Shown here piece after piece: positions 16,735 through 27,700 of a DNA stretch of 33,997 nt. The DNA comes from Prevotella sp. (lineage in GTDB: Bacteria > Bacteroidota > Bacteroidia > Bacteroidales > Bacteroidaceae), in assembly GCA_024682415.1 (NCBI GenBank), contig JAIKZG010000035.1, positions 1 to 33,997 on the forward strand, read 5' to 3'. The notes beneath the pieces are model-generated. The model had not been told where the DNA came from. It saw only the letters and a program-made list of their open reading frames with translations, and did not search any database. The position numbers were made by a program, and so were the translations under genes. Every line of letters begins with the position of its first letter. Positions within the stretch are counted from its first letter, which is position 1.

Positions 16735-19700
16735 TTATCTTGCGATATGTTTCTTGCCATTCTGAATGTAAATGCCACGAGCTTTGTCAAGGCGCATACC
16801 ATTTAAAGAATACTTAGGAGAAGAAGCATCGGCAGAAGAAGCCTCAACGCCATGTATGCCAGATGTGGAAGCTACACGGATAATACCCTTTGTCATCAGC
16901 TCGGCAGTGTCCCAATGAAGACCTGCGCCAGGAGTTTCGGGATAGATATGGCTAAAGCCGTTGCCGGAAGGAACGGCTGTGGCTGTGAACACCTGCAAAG
17001 CAGTGCCCTCGGCAAGATTGAGATTGCCGTCTTCCTCATTGCCTATCTGCAATGTGGCATCGTTGATGGTAAGCGCATCGCCATCAATCTGCAATGTGTT
17101 CACCTTGTCGCCAGACAAAGGAACTACGATTTTGCCACCACTTACATTGAGCGTTTTCTTCAACAAGAGTATTGAGCCATCGATCATTGTGTCGCCGGCA
17201 CAGATTTCGCCCTCGCTGAATACAGAAACAGGAGCATTTATTTTGCCAACACCCGAAAGACGACCTGCCACAACGGAAACACTTGAAGTATTGTCGAGCG
17301 AGCCATCAATGATAAGATTACCGCCATAAACGCTCGTTACACCAGAATGGATGTTATTGCCGGTAAGACGCCAATAACCACTGCCCTCCTTAATGATGCT
17401 TGTCTTTGCATTATGTCCATTAGCAGAGCAGCGATTGTCGATTACTCCGTTGAAAGTTTCATCGGTGTTGGCACCGCCCACGCGCCATGTCATCGTGGCA
17501 CTGCTGCTCTTTTTGCCGTTGCTGCTGAGGAATGTGCCCTTTTCGCCGCTAAGACCGCCAAGCGATATAGAGCCTGCCTTCCAGCTCACCACGCGAGTGT
17601 TGCCCGAAAGATGTACCACGGCATTAGGGATGTTGATACCGCCTGCCGAGAACATCAGCTGACAGCCGTCCTTTTCCTTGCCCACACCCTTTGCCACGAG
17701 TGTGCCGTAGAACTCATTCCAGTTGCCGCTGATATATTCACGCACATAAGGAATGCGATATTCTATTGTGCCACGCCCAGTAACATTGTTTTTTATGCTG
17801 CAATTTCTGGCTACCGAAAATGTGGAATAAGTGTTTTCCAACGCCTCGATAGGGAAGTTATAGCTTATGCCGCTTTCCTTTGCTGCGTTTGCCTCAAAGC
17901 TGCCGCCTGCGAGAACGAGTTTCGAGAAACCATCCTCTTTATCGCTTAGATAAGTTTCGTTCTTCTCATCCTTTTCAAAATCCACGATAAGCTTTCCGCC
18001 TTTAAGCACGATGTCGCCACTAAACCCGAAGAATTTATTTGATGGCAGATGCAGCGTTCCATTGCCCGAAAGGCTTACATTGCCACTGCCCACAATTTTA
18101 CCTGTCATCTGCAATGTGGCAGAATCTATCTTCAGCTCGGTGTCGTTGTAAATCTGAGCGCAGCGGTTGGTGGAATTGTCAGAGCCGGTGTATTCCCATG
18201 TTCCGCCATCCCACACCCAGTTTTGAGGATATTCTATTGAAGCTCCGAGCGAACTTGGCTTACCGCCATCGGCAATGGTATTAAACTTGACTGTGCCATC
18301 ATGCAGCACGGTAGCACCTGTGTAGTCGAAATCTGCGTTAAGGGAGAGAGAGCCTTTACCAATCTTGTTTACCGAGGTAGAGCCTGCAATTGTGCCCTTG
18401 CCCTTTCGTGTGATTGTGGTGTTCTTGCTTCCTGCCACTACGATGGCATTCGGGGTAATAGTGTCCGACGGTGCGAACGAAAGATTCATTGAGGGCGAGA
18501 GCAACACATTAGAGCCGTTGGCTTCCTTTCCGAGGCTGTAGGCATTAGCTTCATAGTGATTACAATCCACCATCGGCACGTATTTCGGCAACGTTTTGGT
18601 GTTCAGTTCCGCATATTCTGAGAGTGCATCGCCCTTATAAGCTGCCACACGGAATGAATAAGATGTTCCCTCGGCAAGTCCGTCGGCAACGAATGATTCT
18701 TCGCCTGCTTTCACTCTGCCAATCTCCTTATAAGCATCGCCATCCTTACGTTCTATCACGAAGCCTTCATGACCCTCTGTGAAATCATACCATGAGAGCT
18801 TAATGCTGTTTTGCTTTGACTCGGCAGAAGCCACGAGCTGCGGAGCGCGCAAGAAAGCACGCACATTGCTTTTAGATATGCTGTTTACATAGTTTTCGAT
18901 GTTGGCATATCCATTGGCTGCAATCGTCATCGCGTCGTCAGCATTAGGATTTGTGCCGTTGGCCTTTTCCCATTCATCGGGCATTCCGTCGTTGTCGCTG
19001 TCAGTAGGCTTTTCAAAGGCTGCGCATTTCCATGACGACGGCACGCCTATAGGCAATTGGTTTTCATTAGAGATGATTACGCCCGACTGTCCAAACGACT
19101 TCACTTCATGCACCATGTAGGCATCGGCAAAGTCGCGATAAGGCAAGTTTGCGCCCACCTGTGGCAAAAGCGAGTCTACAAGCTGATTAGCACGCCATGT
19201 GGCAAGAATAGGATATTTGTAAGGAGCGGTTTCTATAGTAGCCTCATTATAGTTGGTAATTTCAGAGGGATTGTACACTCCGTCGAAATTGCCATCCTGC
19301 AAATTGTCTGCCACATAAGCATGAAAATCGGAATTGGCACGAGAGAACACACCAGCGTTGCCTGTTTCAGGGCCGTTCACAAACAAGTTGTTGGTAATAT
19401 TCACTGCCGAGCTGCCTTCAGAATCGCCACCCATGATGTAGCAGCCGTCGTGCCAGTTATAAACGATGTTGTTTACATATTGGCTTATACCTTTCACCTT
19501 ATTGTTACGGGTGTTGTTGTCGCAATACAAATTGCGGTAGAGGGAAACGGAGTCTGCCTGAATAAGTCCGCCGGCAGAGTGAGGGCTAAGTCCCTGCCCC
19601 ATTATGCAATTTGAAATCGTGATATTGCGCGGAGCAGTGCCCTTGCTGTCCCAGTTGATAGAGAATGTTTCGTCAAGTCCCCATGAGAAAGAGCAGTGAT

Positions 19701-20151
19701 CGAAAATCATGTTTTTGCCGTGGGCAATGCCGCCTGCGTCGGTGCCCGACTTGCCTTTCTTACCTTGGCGGAAACGCATATATCGCACGATGATATTGTC
19801 TGCGCCCGAAAAGCTCACGCCGTTGCCATACACGATTATTCCCTCGCCCGGAGCAGTCTGTCCTGCCACATAGAGGTTGCTCGCAAAGACAATACGATTA
19901 GTTATATTGATTACTCCCGACACGTCAAACACGACGATACGGTTAGGCTGGCTCACGGCATCACGCAGAGAGCCTGCGCCTGAGTCATTAAGATTAGTAA
20001 CATGATAGACCGTGCCCTTATCGCGCGCGCCGGTGGCAAAACGTCCCCAGCCCTGTGCCCCGGGAAAGGCAAGCTTCTGCGCATGGGCAGATATTGGCAT
20101 CGCAGCCATTGCTCCCAACAGCAGTGGGCAGATAATTGATTTCTTAATCAT
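16735..20151 (-). CDS. Modular secreted pectate lyase (PL1-like) with FN3 and autotransporter-like beta repeats
   Basis: 1138 residues from the ATG at 20151, chosen because it starts a clean signal peptide (MIKKSIICPLLLGAMAAMPI, cut after AHA) whereas the upstream GTG adds nothing. Residues about 25-375 are a right-handed beta-helix pectate lyase: FPGAQGWGRFATG, GSLRDAVSQPNRIVVFDVSG, and DHCSFSWGLDE, whose acidic residues suit Ca2+ binding. Next come a thrombospondin-3-like Ca2+ loop (DSDNDGMPDEWEKANG, about 383), an FN3 domain (about 437-520), and two or more autotransporter-associated beta-strand repeats (GKGSLSLNADFDYTGATVLH near 600; GSGYWRLTGNNIHSGVTSVY near 920). The tail YSLNGMRLDKARGIYIQNGK is like the C-terminal tails of Bacteroidetes cell-surface proteins (type IX-like). 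It cleaves homogalacturonan by beta-elimination (family inference). Last gene of the locus, with a terminator 30 nt on. The lyase alone would be about 400 residues, so two-thirds is accessory. Confidence 0.88.
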   Translation of the reverse strand: MIKKSIICPLLLGAMAAMPISAHAQKLAFPGAQGWGRFATGARDKGTVYHVTNLNDSGAGSLRDAVSQPNRIVVFDVSGVINITNRIVFASNLYVAGQTAPGEGIIVYGNGVSFSGADNIIVRYMRFRQGKKGKSGTDAGGIAHGKNMIFDHCSFSWGLDETFSINWDSKGTAPRNITISNCIMGQGLSPHSAGGLIQADSVSLYRNLYCDNNTRNNKVKGISQYVNNIVYNWHDGCYIMGGDSEGSSAVNITNNLFVNGPETGNAGVFSRANSDFHAYVADNLQDGNFDGVYNPSEITNYNEATIETAPYKYPILATWRANQLVDSLLPQVGANLPYRDFADAYMVHEVKSFGQSGVIISNENQLPIGVPSSWKCAAFEKPTDSDNDGMPDEWEKANGTNPNADDAMTIAANGYANIENYVNSISKSNVRAFLRAPQLVASAESKQNSIKLSWYDFTEGHEGFVIERKDGDAYKEIGRVKAGEESFVADGLAEGTSYSFRVAAYKGDALSEYAELNTKTLPKYVPMVDCNHYEANAYSLGKEANGSNVLLSPSMNLSFAPSDTITPNAIVVAGSKNTTITRKGKGTIAGSTSVNKIGKGSLSLNADFDYTGATVLHDGTVKFNTIADGGKPSSLGASIEYPQNWVWDGGTWEYTGSDNSTNRCAQIYNDTELKIDSATLQMTGKIVGSGNVSLSGNGTLHLPSNKFFGFSGDIVLKGGKLIVDFEKDEKNETYLSDKEDGFSKLVLAGGSFEANAAKESGISYNFPIEALENTYSTFSVARNCSIKNNVTGRGTIEYRIPYVREYISGNWNEFYGTLVAKGVGKEKDGCQLMFSAGGINIPNAVVHLSGNTRVVSWKAGSISLGGLSGEKGTFLSSNGKKSSSATMTWRVGGANTDETFNGVIDNRCSANGHNAKTSIIKEGSGYWRLTGNNIHSGVTSVYGGNLIIDGSLDNTSSVSVVAGRLSGVGKINAPVSVFSEGEICAGDTMIDGSILLLKKTLNVSGGKIVVPLSGDKVNTLQIDGDALTINDATLQIGNEEDGNLNLAEGTALQVFTATAVPSGNGFSHIYPETPGAGLHWDTAELMTKGIIRVASTSGIHGVEASSADASSPKYSLNGMRLDKARGIYIQNGKKHIAR

Positions 20152-20228
20152 AGTAAAACAAAAAAGGAGAGCCGACACGCCTCACATGGGTATCCGCTCC
20201 CCATAAAGTTTAAATAATAGTGATTTTG

Positions 20229-22907
20229 TTATTTAACAAGTATCTTCTTTACAATAACTTTTCCATTTGAGTAAACAGTGCGAACGATGTTAAGTCCTGG
20301 CTGCAATGCGCTCTGAGCGATACCGTTCACATTGAAAATCTGTGTGCTTACCACATTGCTGTTATCAGCTACGATGTCGGCGATACCTGTAGAAGCATGT
20401 TTGGTGTGCTCACCCTCGTTGAGCAGATACATATCAAAGAGCATTGCCTTTGTGCCGCCGCCCACATGAGCCAGACGCACATAAACAGGAGTTGTTGATT
20501 CGTAGCTCAACTTAACACGGTTCCACAAACGACGAGTATCTGAAAGCTTAACATCGCCAAGCTTCGTCCACTTCTCACCATCCTCTGAAATCTCTACTTC
20601 CATTTCAGGAATGCTTGAGCCGTTACCGTTAGCCATGTAAGTTACCACGTCGAATGGGCCTGCGTAAGCCTTTGCTGTGGTGAGAGTAGCAGTGTATTTC
20701 TCGTCTTCCACCTTTCCTCCGAAGTTGAGGATATAGTTGGTGATACCGATAGAGTCGTTGGCCATGAGCATATCTTCAGGGGCTTGTGGGTTGTAGTTGC
20801 TGCCATCGCCTACGTTTGTCTGGAAAGCAGTGTTTTCCCAGTCTACCACCTGACCGCAAGAAGAGAGTATCCACTCGCCGTTGGTCTTTGTTTCAGGAGC
20901 TACCATGTGATAGTAAGTCACGATAGAGTCGTTGCCCTGAGCATTTTTCAGATGCACGATAGAGTCTACGATGTTAGTGTCGTAGATAGAGCTTGCAGTT
21001 TTGCCCCAAGAGAACAAGTAGACAGCCTTTGCGCTTCCAGTAGCGTCTTCAGGCTGCGACCAGTCTTTGCGGTTAGCGTCGAAATGGGCAAGAATGTCAA
21101 GACGGTGAGCCACGCCCTTCACGTCAATATACTTGCTGCTCAATTCAGAGTCTACATATTTGCCGCCAGAAACGAATGTGGTGATGGTAACAGGCTCTGT
21201 TACGACGATAGGTGCTGTGTAAGCCTTTGACTGAGCGATTTTGTTGCTACCGATGAAGTTGTAATAGATAGTAACACCTTCTTCAGCTGCCGTAAGCTCA
21301 ATAGTGCTCTTGCCAGTTTCGCTCTCTACGTTTACTGTAGGCTGTGAAGCCTGCTGCTTGATTGTGATATTGAGAGTTGCAATGTCGCTTGCGTCGTAGC
21401 CATCAGCCACAGCGATTGCATTCAGCGTAATGGCTTCCGTAACGGCGATTGGCTCTGTATAGAGCGTGCTTTCAGTGGTAGGCTCTGTGCCGTCGGTAGT
21501 ATAATATATCTTGGCAGCCTTATTGCCGCTTGCAATGCTGACAATGGTCTTGTTGTCTGAATATGTTTCGGTGATTACAGGCTTTACTACGCTTGTAACT
21601 TTAGCTTTTGTAGCTGCTATTTCCTTTACAGCCTCAGGCAAAAGCACCGACATATTGTCTGCGTTGATTGTAGCGAGCTCTTCCTTAGCGTAAGGCAAAA
21701 GCATATAGGCATTGCGACGCGTATTGTGCACATGGATAGCGACACCGCCAGTTACTGTAGCGATTGTATCATCGGCTGCGAAATACTCGCCGAGGTTTAC
21801 ACCCTTGATGCCAGCTTCATTCCACTGCAATGGGAAGCCTACGCCTGTATTCACAAACAAAGCGTTGGTAGAATCCTTAATGCCAATATTTTGGTCGGAA
21901 GTCTTAACCGATGTGCCATATCCCCAGCCCTCATACAAATCAGGATTGAGGTTAAGAATTGGCTCATAAGCAATGACTTTCTTCAATGTAGGGAGGTAAG
22001 CGTCATTGGCAGCTACGAAAGGACTTATCACCACAGCGTCAAACTTGCGCAATGAGTCGGCAGTTACAGTAGCTGCTCCATCGGCAATATCAATATTTGT
22101 CATAGCTATGCCGTCGGTTCCGCTAAGAAAAATCCTTGGGAAGTCTTCATCTTCCGAATAGCCTGTGCCATTGTATATGTAGGCTATCTTTTTAGCTTCC
22201 TCCGTCTGTGGCACATCGCCCTCGCCTACCGTGATGTAGTAGATGTGGCAACCATTGTTTGTAGTCAATGTGATGTCTACGCTATCCTCTACATCAGGAG
22301 TGTCGTCTTCTACGAGCCATTCGCAGTCGTTGTAAACAGTAGGGTTTGTAGGATTACCCTTTGTTATTGTAATCGTAGCGCCTGTGGCAGAAAGTGTGAA
22401 GCCTCGTCCTTCTGCTTCCTTATGGCTTTCTACACCCATCTTGATGGTTTCTCCCTTTCTCACCTTAGGGATTATGAATTTCTTCTTGCCACCGTTAATC
22501 CAAAGAAACGACTTACCGTAAGTGTACATACCATTAGGAGAAGAAGCGTTTTCCTTCTGCCCCCAGTTGTGAACGATGACGAAGTTCTTCGCGCCCATGC
22601 CCTTTACGTTGAGCTGAGCCAGCTCAGGAATAATCTGCGCTGTGCCGTCGGGATAGACAAGAGCGTTGCCCTTCTCGTCGGTAGAGATTGTAGCTGCGCA
22701 CCAATAGGCTCTGCCTCTGTTGGCTTCTGTTTCGCTTTTCTCATAATCGCGCCAGTGACTTGTAGCACCGTTCAATGTCATGTCGGCCTCAAGATTGTTG
22801 AGCGTTGTCTGACTCCACTTAGTGAAGTCCCATGACTTGCGTACCTGTGCGTTGGCATTCAGGCATAGTGCCAGACCAAGCGCGGTAAGCGTAAAAAGTT
22901 TCCTCAT
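20229..22907 (-). CDS. Large secreted protein with chitobiase-C-like repeats, function unknown
   Basis: 892 residues with signal peptide MRKLFTLTALGLALCLNANA|Q. The N-terminal ~220 residues start with KSWDFTKWSQTTLNNLEADM, the W-x-F-T-x-W opening seen in secreted Bacteroidetes proteins of unknown role with pectate-lyase-like or jelly-roll folds. Residues about 240-420 are a further unrecognised globular part (IFLSGTDGIAMTNIDIADG, AVVISPFVAAND). Two consecutive modules at about 450-530 and 535-615 have the pattern IYYTTDGTEPTTESTLYTEP / IYYNFIGSNKIAQSKAYTAP, i.e. chitobiase/hexosaminidase C-terminal-like (Ig-like) repeats. A discoidin-like beta-sandwich near 735-860 (WTKLGDVKLSDTRRLWNRVK) may bind sugar, and the tail resembles that of the lyase. 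No catalytic motif identified. Located between SusD and the pectate lyase, so it probably acts on or binds the same polysaccharide at the cell surface. Confidence 0.75.
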   Translation of the reverse strand: MRKLFTLTALGLALCLNANAQVRKSWDFTKWSQTTLNNLEADMTLNGATSHWRDYEKSETEANRGRAYWCAATISTDEKGNALVYPDGTAQIIPELAQLNVKGMGAKNFVIVHNWGQKENASSPNGMYTYGKSFLWINGGKKKFIIPKVRKGETIKMGVESHKEAEGRGFTLSATGATITITKGNPTNPTVYNDCEWLVEDDTPDVEDSVDITLTTNNGCHIYYITVGEGDVPQTEEAKKIAYIYNGTGYSEDEDFPRIFLSGTDGIAMTNIDIADGAATVTADSLRKFDAVVISPFVAANDAYLPTLKKVIAYEPILNLNPDLYEGWGYGTSVKTSDQNIGIKDSTNALFVNTGVGFPLQWNEAGIKGVNLGEYFAADDTIATVTGGVAIHVHNTRRNAYMLLPYAKEELATINADNMSVLLPEAVKEIAATKAKVTSVVKPVITETYSDNKTIVSIASGNKAAKIYYTTDGTEPTTESTLYTEPIAVTEAITLNAIAVADGYDASDIATLNITIKQQASQPTVNVESETGKSTIELTAAEEGVTIYYNFIGSNKIAQSKAYTAPIVVTEPVTITTFVSGGKYVDSELSSKYIDVKGVAHRLDILAHFDANRKDWSQPEDATGSAKAVYLFSWGKTASSIYDTNIVDSIVHLKNAQGNDSIVTYYHMVAPETKTNGEWILSSCGQVVDWENTAFQTNVGDGSNYNPQAPEDMLMANDSIGITNYILNFGGKVEDEKYTATLTTAKAYAGPFDVVTYMANGNGSSIPEMEVEISEDGEKWTKLGDVKLSDTRRLWNRVKLSYESTTPVYVRLAHVGGGTKAMLFDMYLLNEGEHTKHASTGIADIVADNSNVVSTQIFNVNGIAQSALQPGLNIVRTVYSNGKVIVKKILVK

Positions 22908-22923
22908 AAGTTTAATGTTTAAA

Positions 22924-22975
22924 GAGGAATGCTTAAAGGCTCGCTGATAATTGCCGTGCCTTCATCACATTCCTC
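22924..22975 (-). promoter_or_regulatory. Intra-operon stem-loop between SusD and the downstream secreted-enzyme genes
   Basis: Arms 22924-22931 and 22968-22975 (GAGGAATG / CATTCCTC), with an inner pair AAGGC/GCCTT (22936-22940 / 22958-22962). No T-run follows on the minus strand, and it lies in the largest gap (123 nt) of the locus. It could reduce read-through or protect the SusCD part of the mRNA from 3' decay (inference). Confidence 0.45.
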
Positions 22976-23030
22976 ATAGTTAGTAAATATGTGTTAGTTT
23001 TTAATCTGTCTGTATATATGCAAGGTCTTG

Positions 23031-24737
23031 CTATTTCATGTTTATATTGAATGGCACCCAGTTGCCGCCTGCGAGAATTCTCTCGCGAATTTCCGCTGAC
23101 TTGCCGGCAGTCTGATACTTTTTGCACACTCTGTCGGCTACTATGTTCAGGTCGCCGTAGCGCATTGCCATACGGTTCATTGAGGCATAGGTCTTGCCCT
23201 CGCAGGCAAACTCAAGCATTGTCTCATCGAGGATCGCCTCATCGTTAAACTTCAATGTAGCGTCCTCGCCAAGCTCAGTGATAGAAGTCTTTATCGGGCG
23301 CGCATTGAGATTGAGCGCGCCACGTATACCCATGCTCGGATATTTGCGAGTGCCCCACTCCGCGCTTGAAGTCCAGTTGGCAGTGAAGCCTTCCCATTCA
23401 GGGTCGTCGTCCTTATATTCAGTAGCTTTCACGCCTGTGTTGAGCACTGCGTTCATTGCCTTGAATCTCTGCAAATGGTTGAGAGCCTCGGCAAGCATCA
23501 TGTGATATTGAGTTTCACGATAGATATAGATGTGAACATCGTCCTGATAAGCATTGGCGCGAACAGAGCTTCCCATTGGGCGAAACTTAGAAATGTAGTT
23601 GCCGTTATAAGAAGTGCCAAACAGGCAGTTGCTGCGTGCTTCGCCAGACGCTCCGCCAGGGTTGAAAGTGTTGTCGTAGAATTCTGCCATTCCTTCCTCC
23701 GATGGTCTGAGCAAATACTTGTTAGGATATTCCGTAGAGAAGTGTTTGAGCAACGTGTTTGTCTGATTGTTAGTGTAATCGTAAATCAAAGCAGCTACTG
23801 TTTCTGCTGGATAAGGCTGAGCATTGTTCCAGAATGTGGCATAGTGACCTGGAGTAGTAGCGCAAGGAAGCCAGTAAGGAGAGTTGCCGCTATAGTTCTG
23901 GTCGTTCACATAAGTGCCGAGTGCTCTGAGAAGCAAGTCGGCAGCCTTTTTATAATACATTGTAGCGTCTGATTTCTGCGCGTCCAATGCTGCGCCACGC
24001 CACAAGCAAAGCTCTGCGTAAAGCCCCTCGAAAGGTGGCACCATGTAGTTCCACTTGCGGTATTGGCTGTTGGCGATGTTGGTTACATTGTCAGGGTCGA
24101 GCCACTTTATCCAGTCGATGTTGCGCGACAACTCCACGCCGTCTATTCCATTATCGAGCACGCTAAGGCATTTCTCCGTCAAGGCAGGCATATCCATTTC
24201 AGTGAAGTTAGCGGAATTAGATATCTCGCTGACCTTTGTTATCGGGTCGTCAAACCACACTGCCTTGCCATATATCTCGCCGAGAGTCTTATATGTCCAT
24301 ATCTTGATGCGCGCTGTAGAGGCTACAAGGTCTTTATATACATCATCGTCCACCTGCGGATCATCTCTGTATTCCTTCATCTTGGCGAGATAATCGTTGC
24401 AGGCTATTATCACCTCGTAATATCCGGCAGGGTTGGCATAGCTGTTGTTCTGCAAATCCTGATCATAGTTGTAGAGGGCTATGAGGTCGGCAGTGGAATT
24501 ATCCGTAGGCTCCAATATGTCGGCACGGGTATCGGTGAGGAGTATTTCCTTATCACCGATAGCCTGCAATTTCGTCATAATACCGAGAAAGCCTGTATAC
24601 ATTTCTGTGTTTGATGAAATGTAGTCGCCACCGTTCAGCTTGTCGTCGGTATCGGGATTGAAGAAGTCGCTGCACGAAGCAAGCGTCGTCATTCCCATGA
24701 TTAGTAGAAGAATGTGTTTGAATATATTCTTTTTCAT
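23031..24737 (-). CDS. SusD/RagB-type surface glycan-binding lipoprotein
   Basis: 568 residues. Signal peptide with lipobox TLAS-C22 followed by SDFFNPDTDD, typical for SusD export to the outer leaflet. Helical TPR-rich SusD fold with the usual family features: YEVIIACNDYL, ARIKIWTYKTLGEIYGKAVW, LCLWRGAALDA, a MLAEALNHL helix near the C-terminus, and an ending in GGNWVPFNI. It forms the lid of the SusC channel encoded 23 nt upstream. Longer than archetypal SusD and with a divergent N-terminus, in line with a pectin-type ligand (inference). Confidence 0.92.
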   Translation of the reverse strand: MKKNIFKHILLLIMGMTTLASCSDFFNPDTDDKLNGGDYISSNTEMYTGFLGIMTKLQAIGDKEILLTDTRADILEPTDNSTADLIALYNYDQDLQNNSYANPAGYYEVIIACNDYLAKMKEYRDDPQVDDDVYKDLVASTARIKIWTYKTLGEIYGKAVWFDDPITKVSEISNSANFTEMDMPALTEKCLSVLDNGIDGVELSRNIDWIKWLDPDNVTNIANSQYRKWNYMVPPFEGLYAELCLWRGAALDAQKSDATMYYKKAADLLLRALGTYVNDQNYSGNSPYWLPCATTPGHYATFWNNAQPYPAETVAALIYDYTNNQTNTLLKHFSTEYPNKYLLRPSEEGMAEFYDNTFNPGGASGEARSNCLFGTSYNGNYISKFRPMGSSVRANAYQDDVHIYIYRETQYHMMLAEALNHLQRFKAMNAVLNTGVKATEYKDDDPEWEGFTANWTSSAEWGTRKYPSMGIRGALNLNARPIKTSITELGEDATLKFNDEAILDETMLEFACEGKTYASMNRMAMRYGDLNIVADRVCKKYQTAGKSAEIRERILAGGNWVPFNINMK

Positions 24738-24760
24738 TATCGTTTACTTAATCTTTGTAG

Positions 24761-27700
24761 TTAGAATTTGAGATTTACGCCAAACTTGATTGCACGTGGC
24801 GCGCACACCTTAGCATAGTCTACGCCCTGCATCATGCTGCTGTAAGAATAAGATGTCTCAGGGTCAAGACCGAGGTAATCGGTTATGCAGAAGAGGTTCT
24901 GACCAGTGATGAATACTGTTCCTCCCTCAATGAAATGCCACAACGACTTGTTCCAAGTGTAAGACAATGTGATGTCGCGTAGCTTCAGATAAGAAGCCTT
25001 TTCTATCCAGCGGTCAGAGAAATCGTTGTTGCCAACATTGTCGCCATAGGTAGCGCGAGGCATATCCGTGATCTGTCCCTCCATCGACCAACGGCGCGCT
25101 ACAGAAGAACTCTGATTAGAGAAATCGCTTGAGCTTTCGGTGATTCTTCTCACTGCGTTGTAAGCGTCGTTGCCAACAGAGTAGTTGAAAGTCATGTCGA
25201 GAGCGAAGTTCTTGTATTCAAAGCGTGTGAACACATCTCCGAAGAAATCAGGAGTAGCAGAGCCAAGCACCACTTTATCCTTATCGTTAATGATGTGGTC
25301 GCCATTCATGTCTACATAGTGAATGTCGCCAGCCTTGTAAGCCACACCGCTTCTGTTTGTCAGGGCTGCCTTATCCGCTTCCTCTGTGGTGGAGAATACG
25401 CCTGCCGTCTTATATCCGTAGAATGAATATGGATTTTCGCCCACACGGGTAATTATCTCGGCATTGTCGCCCAATGTTGAGATATACTGGTTGTATCCAC
25501 CAAGCGACTCTACCTTGTTTTTAACGGTAGAAAGAGTTCCTCCAAGAGTCCATTTAAAGTCTTTGGTATAAATAGGTGAGGCATTGAGGCTCAGCTCAAA
25601 ACCCTTTGAGCTAATCTCGCCATCGTTGTTATAATATGGACTTGTGCCAAGAATCACGCTGTGTACGCCATTTATCAACACATCCTTTGCCTTGATGTTA
25701 TAATAAGCAGCCGAGAGTTGCAGGCGATTGTTGAGCAAAGATGTTTCCACGCCCACATTTAATGTGTTGTCGCGCTCCGTCTTCAAGTTAGTGTTAGGCA
25801 CTGTAGCGCGAATTATGCCGGCAATAGTCTGATATGGCTGTGATGTGTAATAATGGCGTCCGAACTTCGACGAGAAGCGGCTGTTACCTGTGCTGCTGTA
25901 ATTGGCATACACATTGAGCTTGTTAATCCAATCAGCGTTAGTAAGCAACTCCTTAGCCATAAACACAGCCTCAACAGATGGGTAAAGGCTGAAGCGAGTA
26001 GCATCCTCGCCCACACTTGAAGCACCGTCGTAAGAAACAGAAGCACCAAGTTTCAGCATATCCATAAAAGTGTAATCCGCATGACCATAGAATGCCATCC
26101 AGTTCCACTTATTGTTATAGCCAGAGAAGTACTTTCCAAGAGTTACGGCATCGCCAAGAGTCTGATAGAAGTCATTGTTTGAGTTGCGACCATAGGCAGC
26201 GTCATATTCATAAGAATTCATTATGCTGTGCCAGCCTGCGTTGAAATTGAGCTTATGGTTGTCGCCGAGATTGAGCTTATAGTCAGCGTTAAGTCCGAAG
26301 TAGAGGTTGAAAGTGTGATTAGTACCTACACGCACGGAGTTGTCTGCCTTGCCATACTGGTCGAACAACGGACTGATGTCGTTGTCGTTTTTACCAGGAA
26401 TGAATGTCTGCTCTTTGTTGTAGTTGTAATACATTCCCACGTTACCATTAATGGCAAGATTATGCAGCGGATGATAGATGAAGCCCACCTTGGCATTGAT
26501 GTCATACTGGCGGTTTTCGCTGCTGAGCTTGTTAACCAAAGCAAGAGGATTGCTGACAATGAAATCGTTATTTCTGATTGCTCCATAATAATAGTCGGAG
26601 TATTTGTCGATAAGATTGCCATACATATCGCTGCGGTAAGGGCTGAGCAGCGGACTGCGACGATAGGCAGCCAGCAATGGATTGGTTTCCATACTTATGC
26701 CCTGCGACTGATAATTACCTTTAAGATAAGCAGTGTTGATAGATGTGTTGATTTCGAAGTTCTTACTTACGAGCACGCTTGAATTAATCTGCGCGCTGTA
26801 GCGGTCGCTGTTTGTGCCGCGCAATGTTCCATCGTCGCCGAGATAGCCAAGCGAGATGTTGTATTTAGCAATGTTGTCGCCACCCTCCACACGGAAAAGA
26901 TAATCCTTAGTGGTAGAGTTCTTGTAAATCTCGTCCTGCCAATTTGTGTCGTATTTGTAGAGATACGACTGATTGGCGTCAGGGTCTGAAAGGAAAGTGA
27001 AATCGCCGAAGAACTGCTCCATGTTAGGATAATAGGTAAGGCCTACATCCTCAAGATAGCTCTTATACTGCTTTGAGTTCATCAGCGGAATGCGCTTCTT
27101 GTTCCAATTGAAGCCATAAACAGCCGAGAACGAAATCTTAGTGTCAAGATTGGTTGCCGAAGCCTGATCGGTTTCTATCATTATCACGCCATTAGAGCCA
27201 AGACTGCCATACAAAGCAGCCTCAGCGCCTTTCAACACAGTGATGTTGCGAATATCCTGATTGTTTAGAGCCTGGAATATCGAGCGAGAATATCCGTTGA
27301 TAATCTGGCTTTCATTCATATCGGGCATGTAAGGCACGCCATTGATAACCACGAGCGGAGCATTCTCCGCTACGAGCGATTTCACGCCACGAAGTTGCAG
27401 ATAAGCGCCCTCGCCTGTCATTCCGCTCTTGTTTACCACTTGCAGACCTGTGACATCGCCCTGCAACACTTTCTCCAAGCTCAATGAGCCTTGCGCGAAA
27501 TCCTTGCGGCTTACGTTGGTAATGCCCACAATGCTTTTGTCATTCTCCGCCTTACCAGTAGGCAGAATGGCTGTTTCGTTGTATTTCGCCTTGTTCTTCT
27601 CTATAAGATGCAGGCGCAATGCCACGTTTTCAGCTTTCTTTATGTATTTGTTTAAAGTGAAAAAGCCATCGTGCCAAATCTTCAATGTAGCGCCGTCTTT

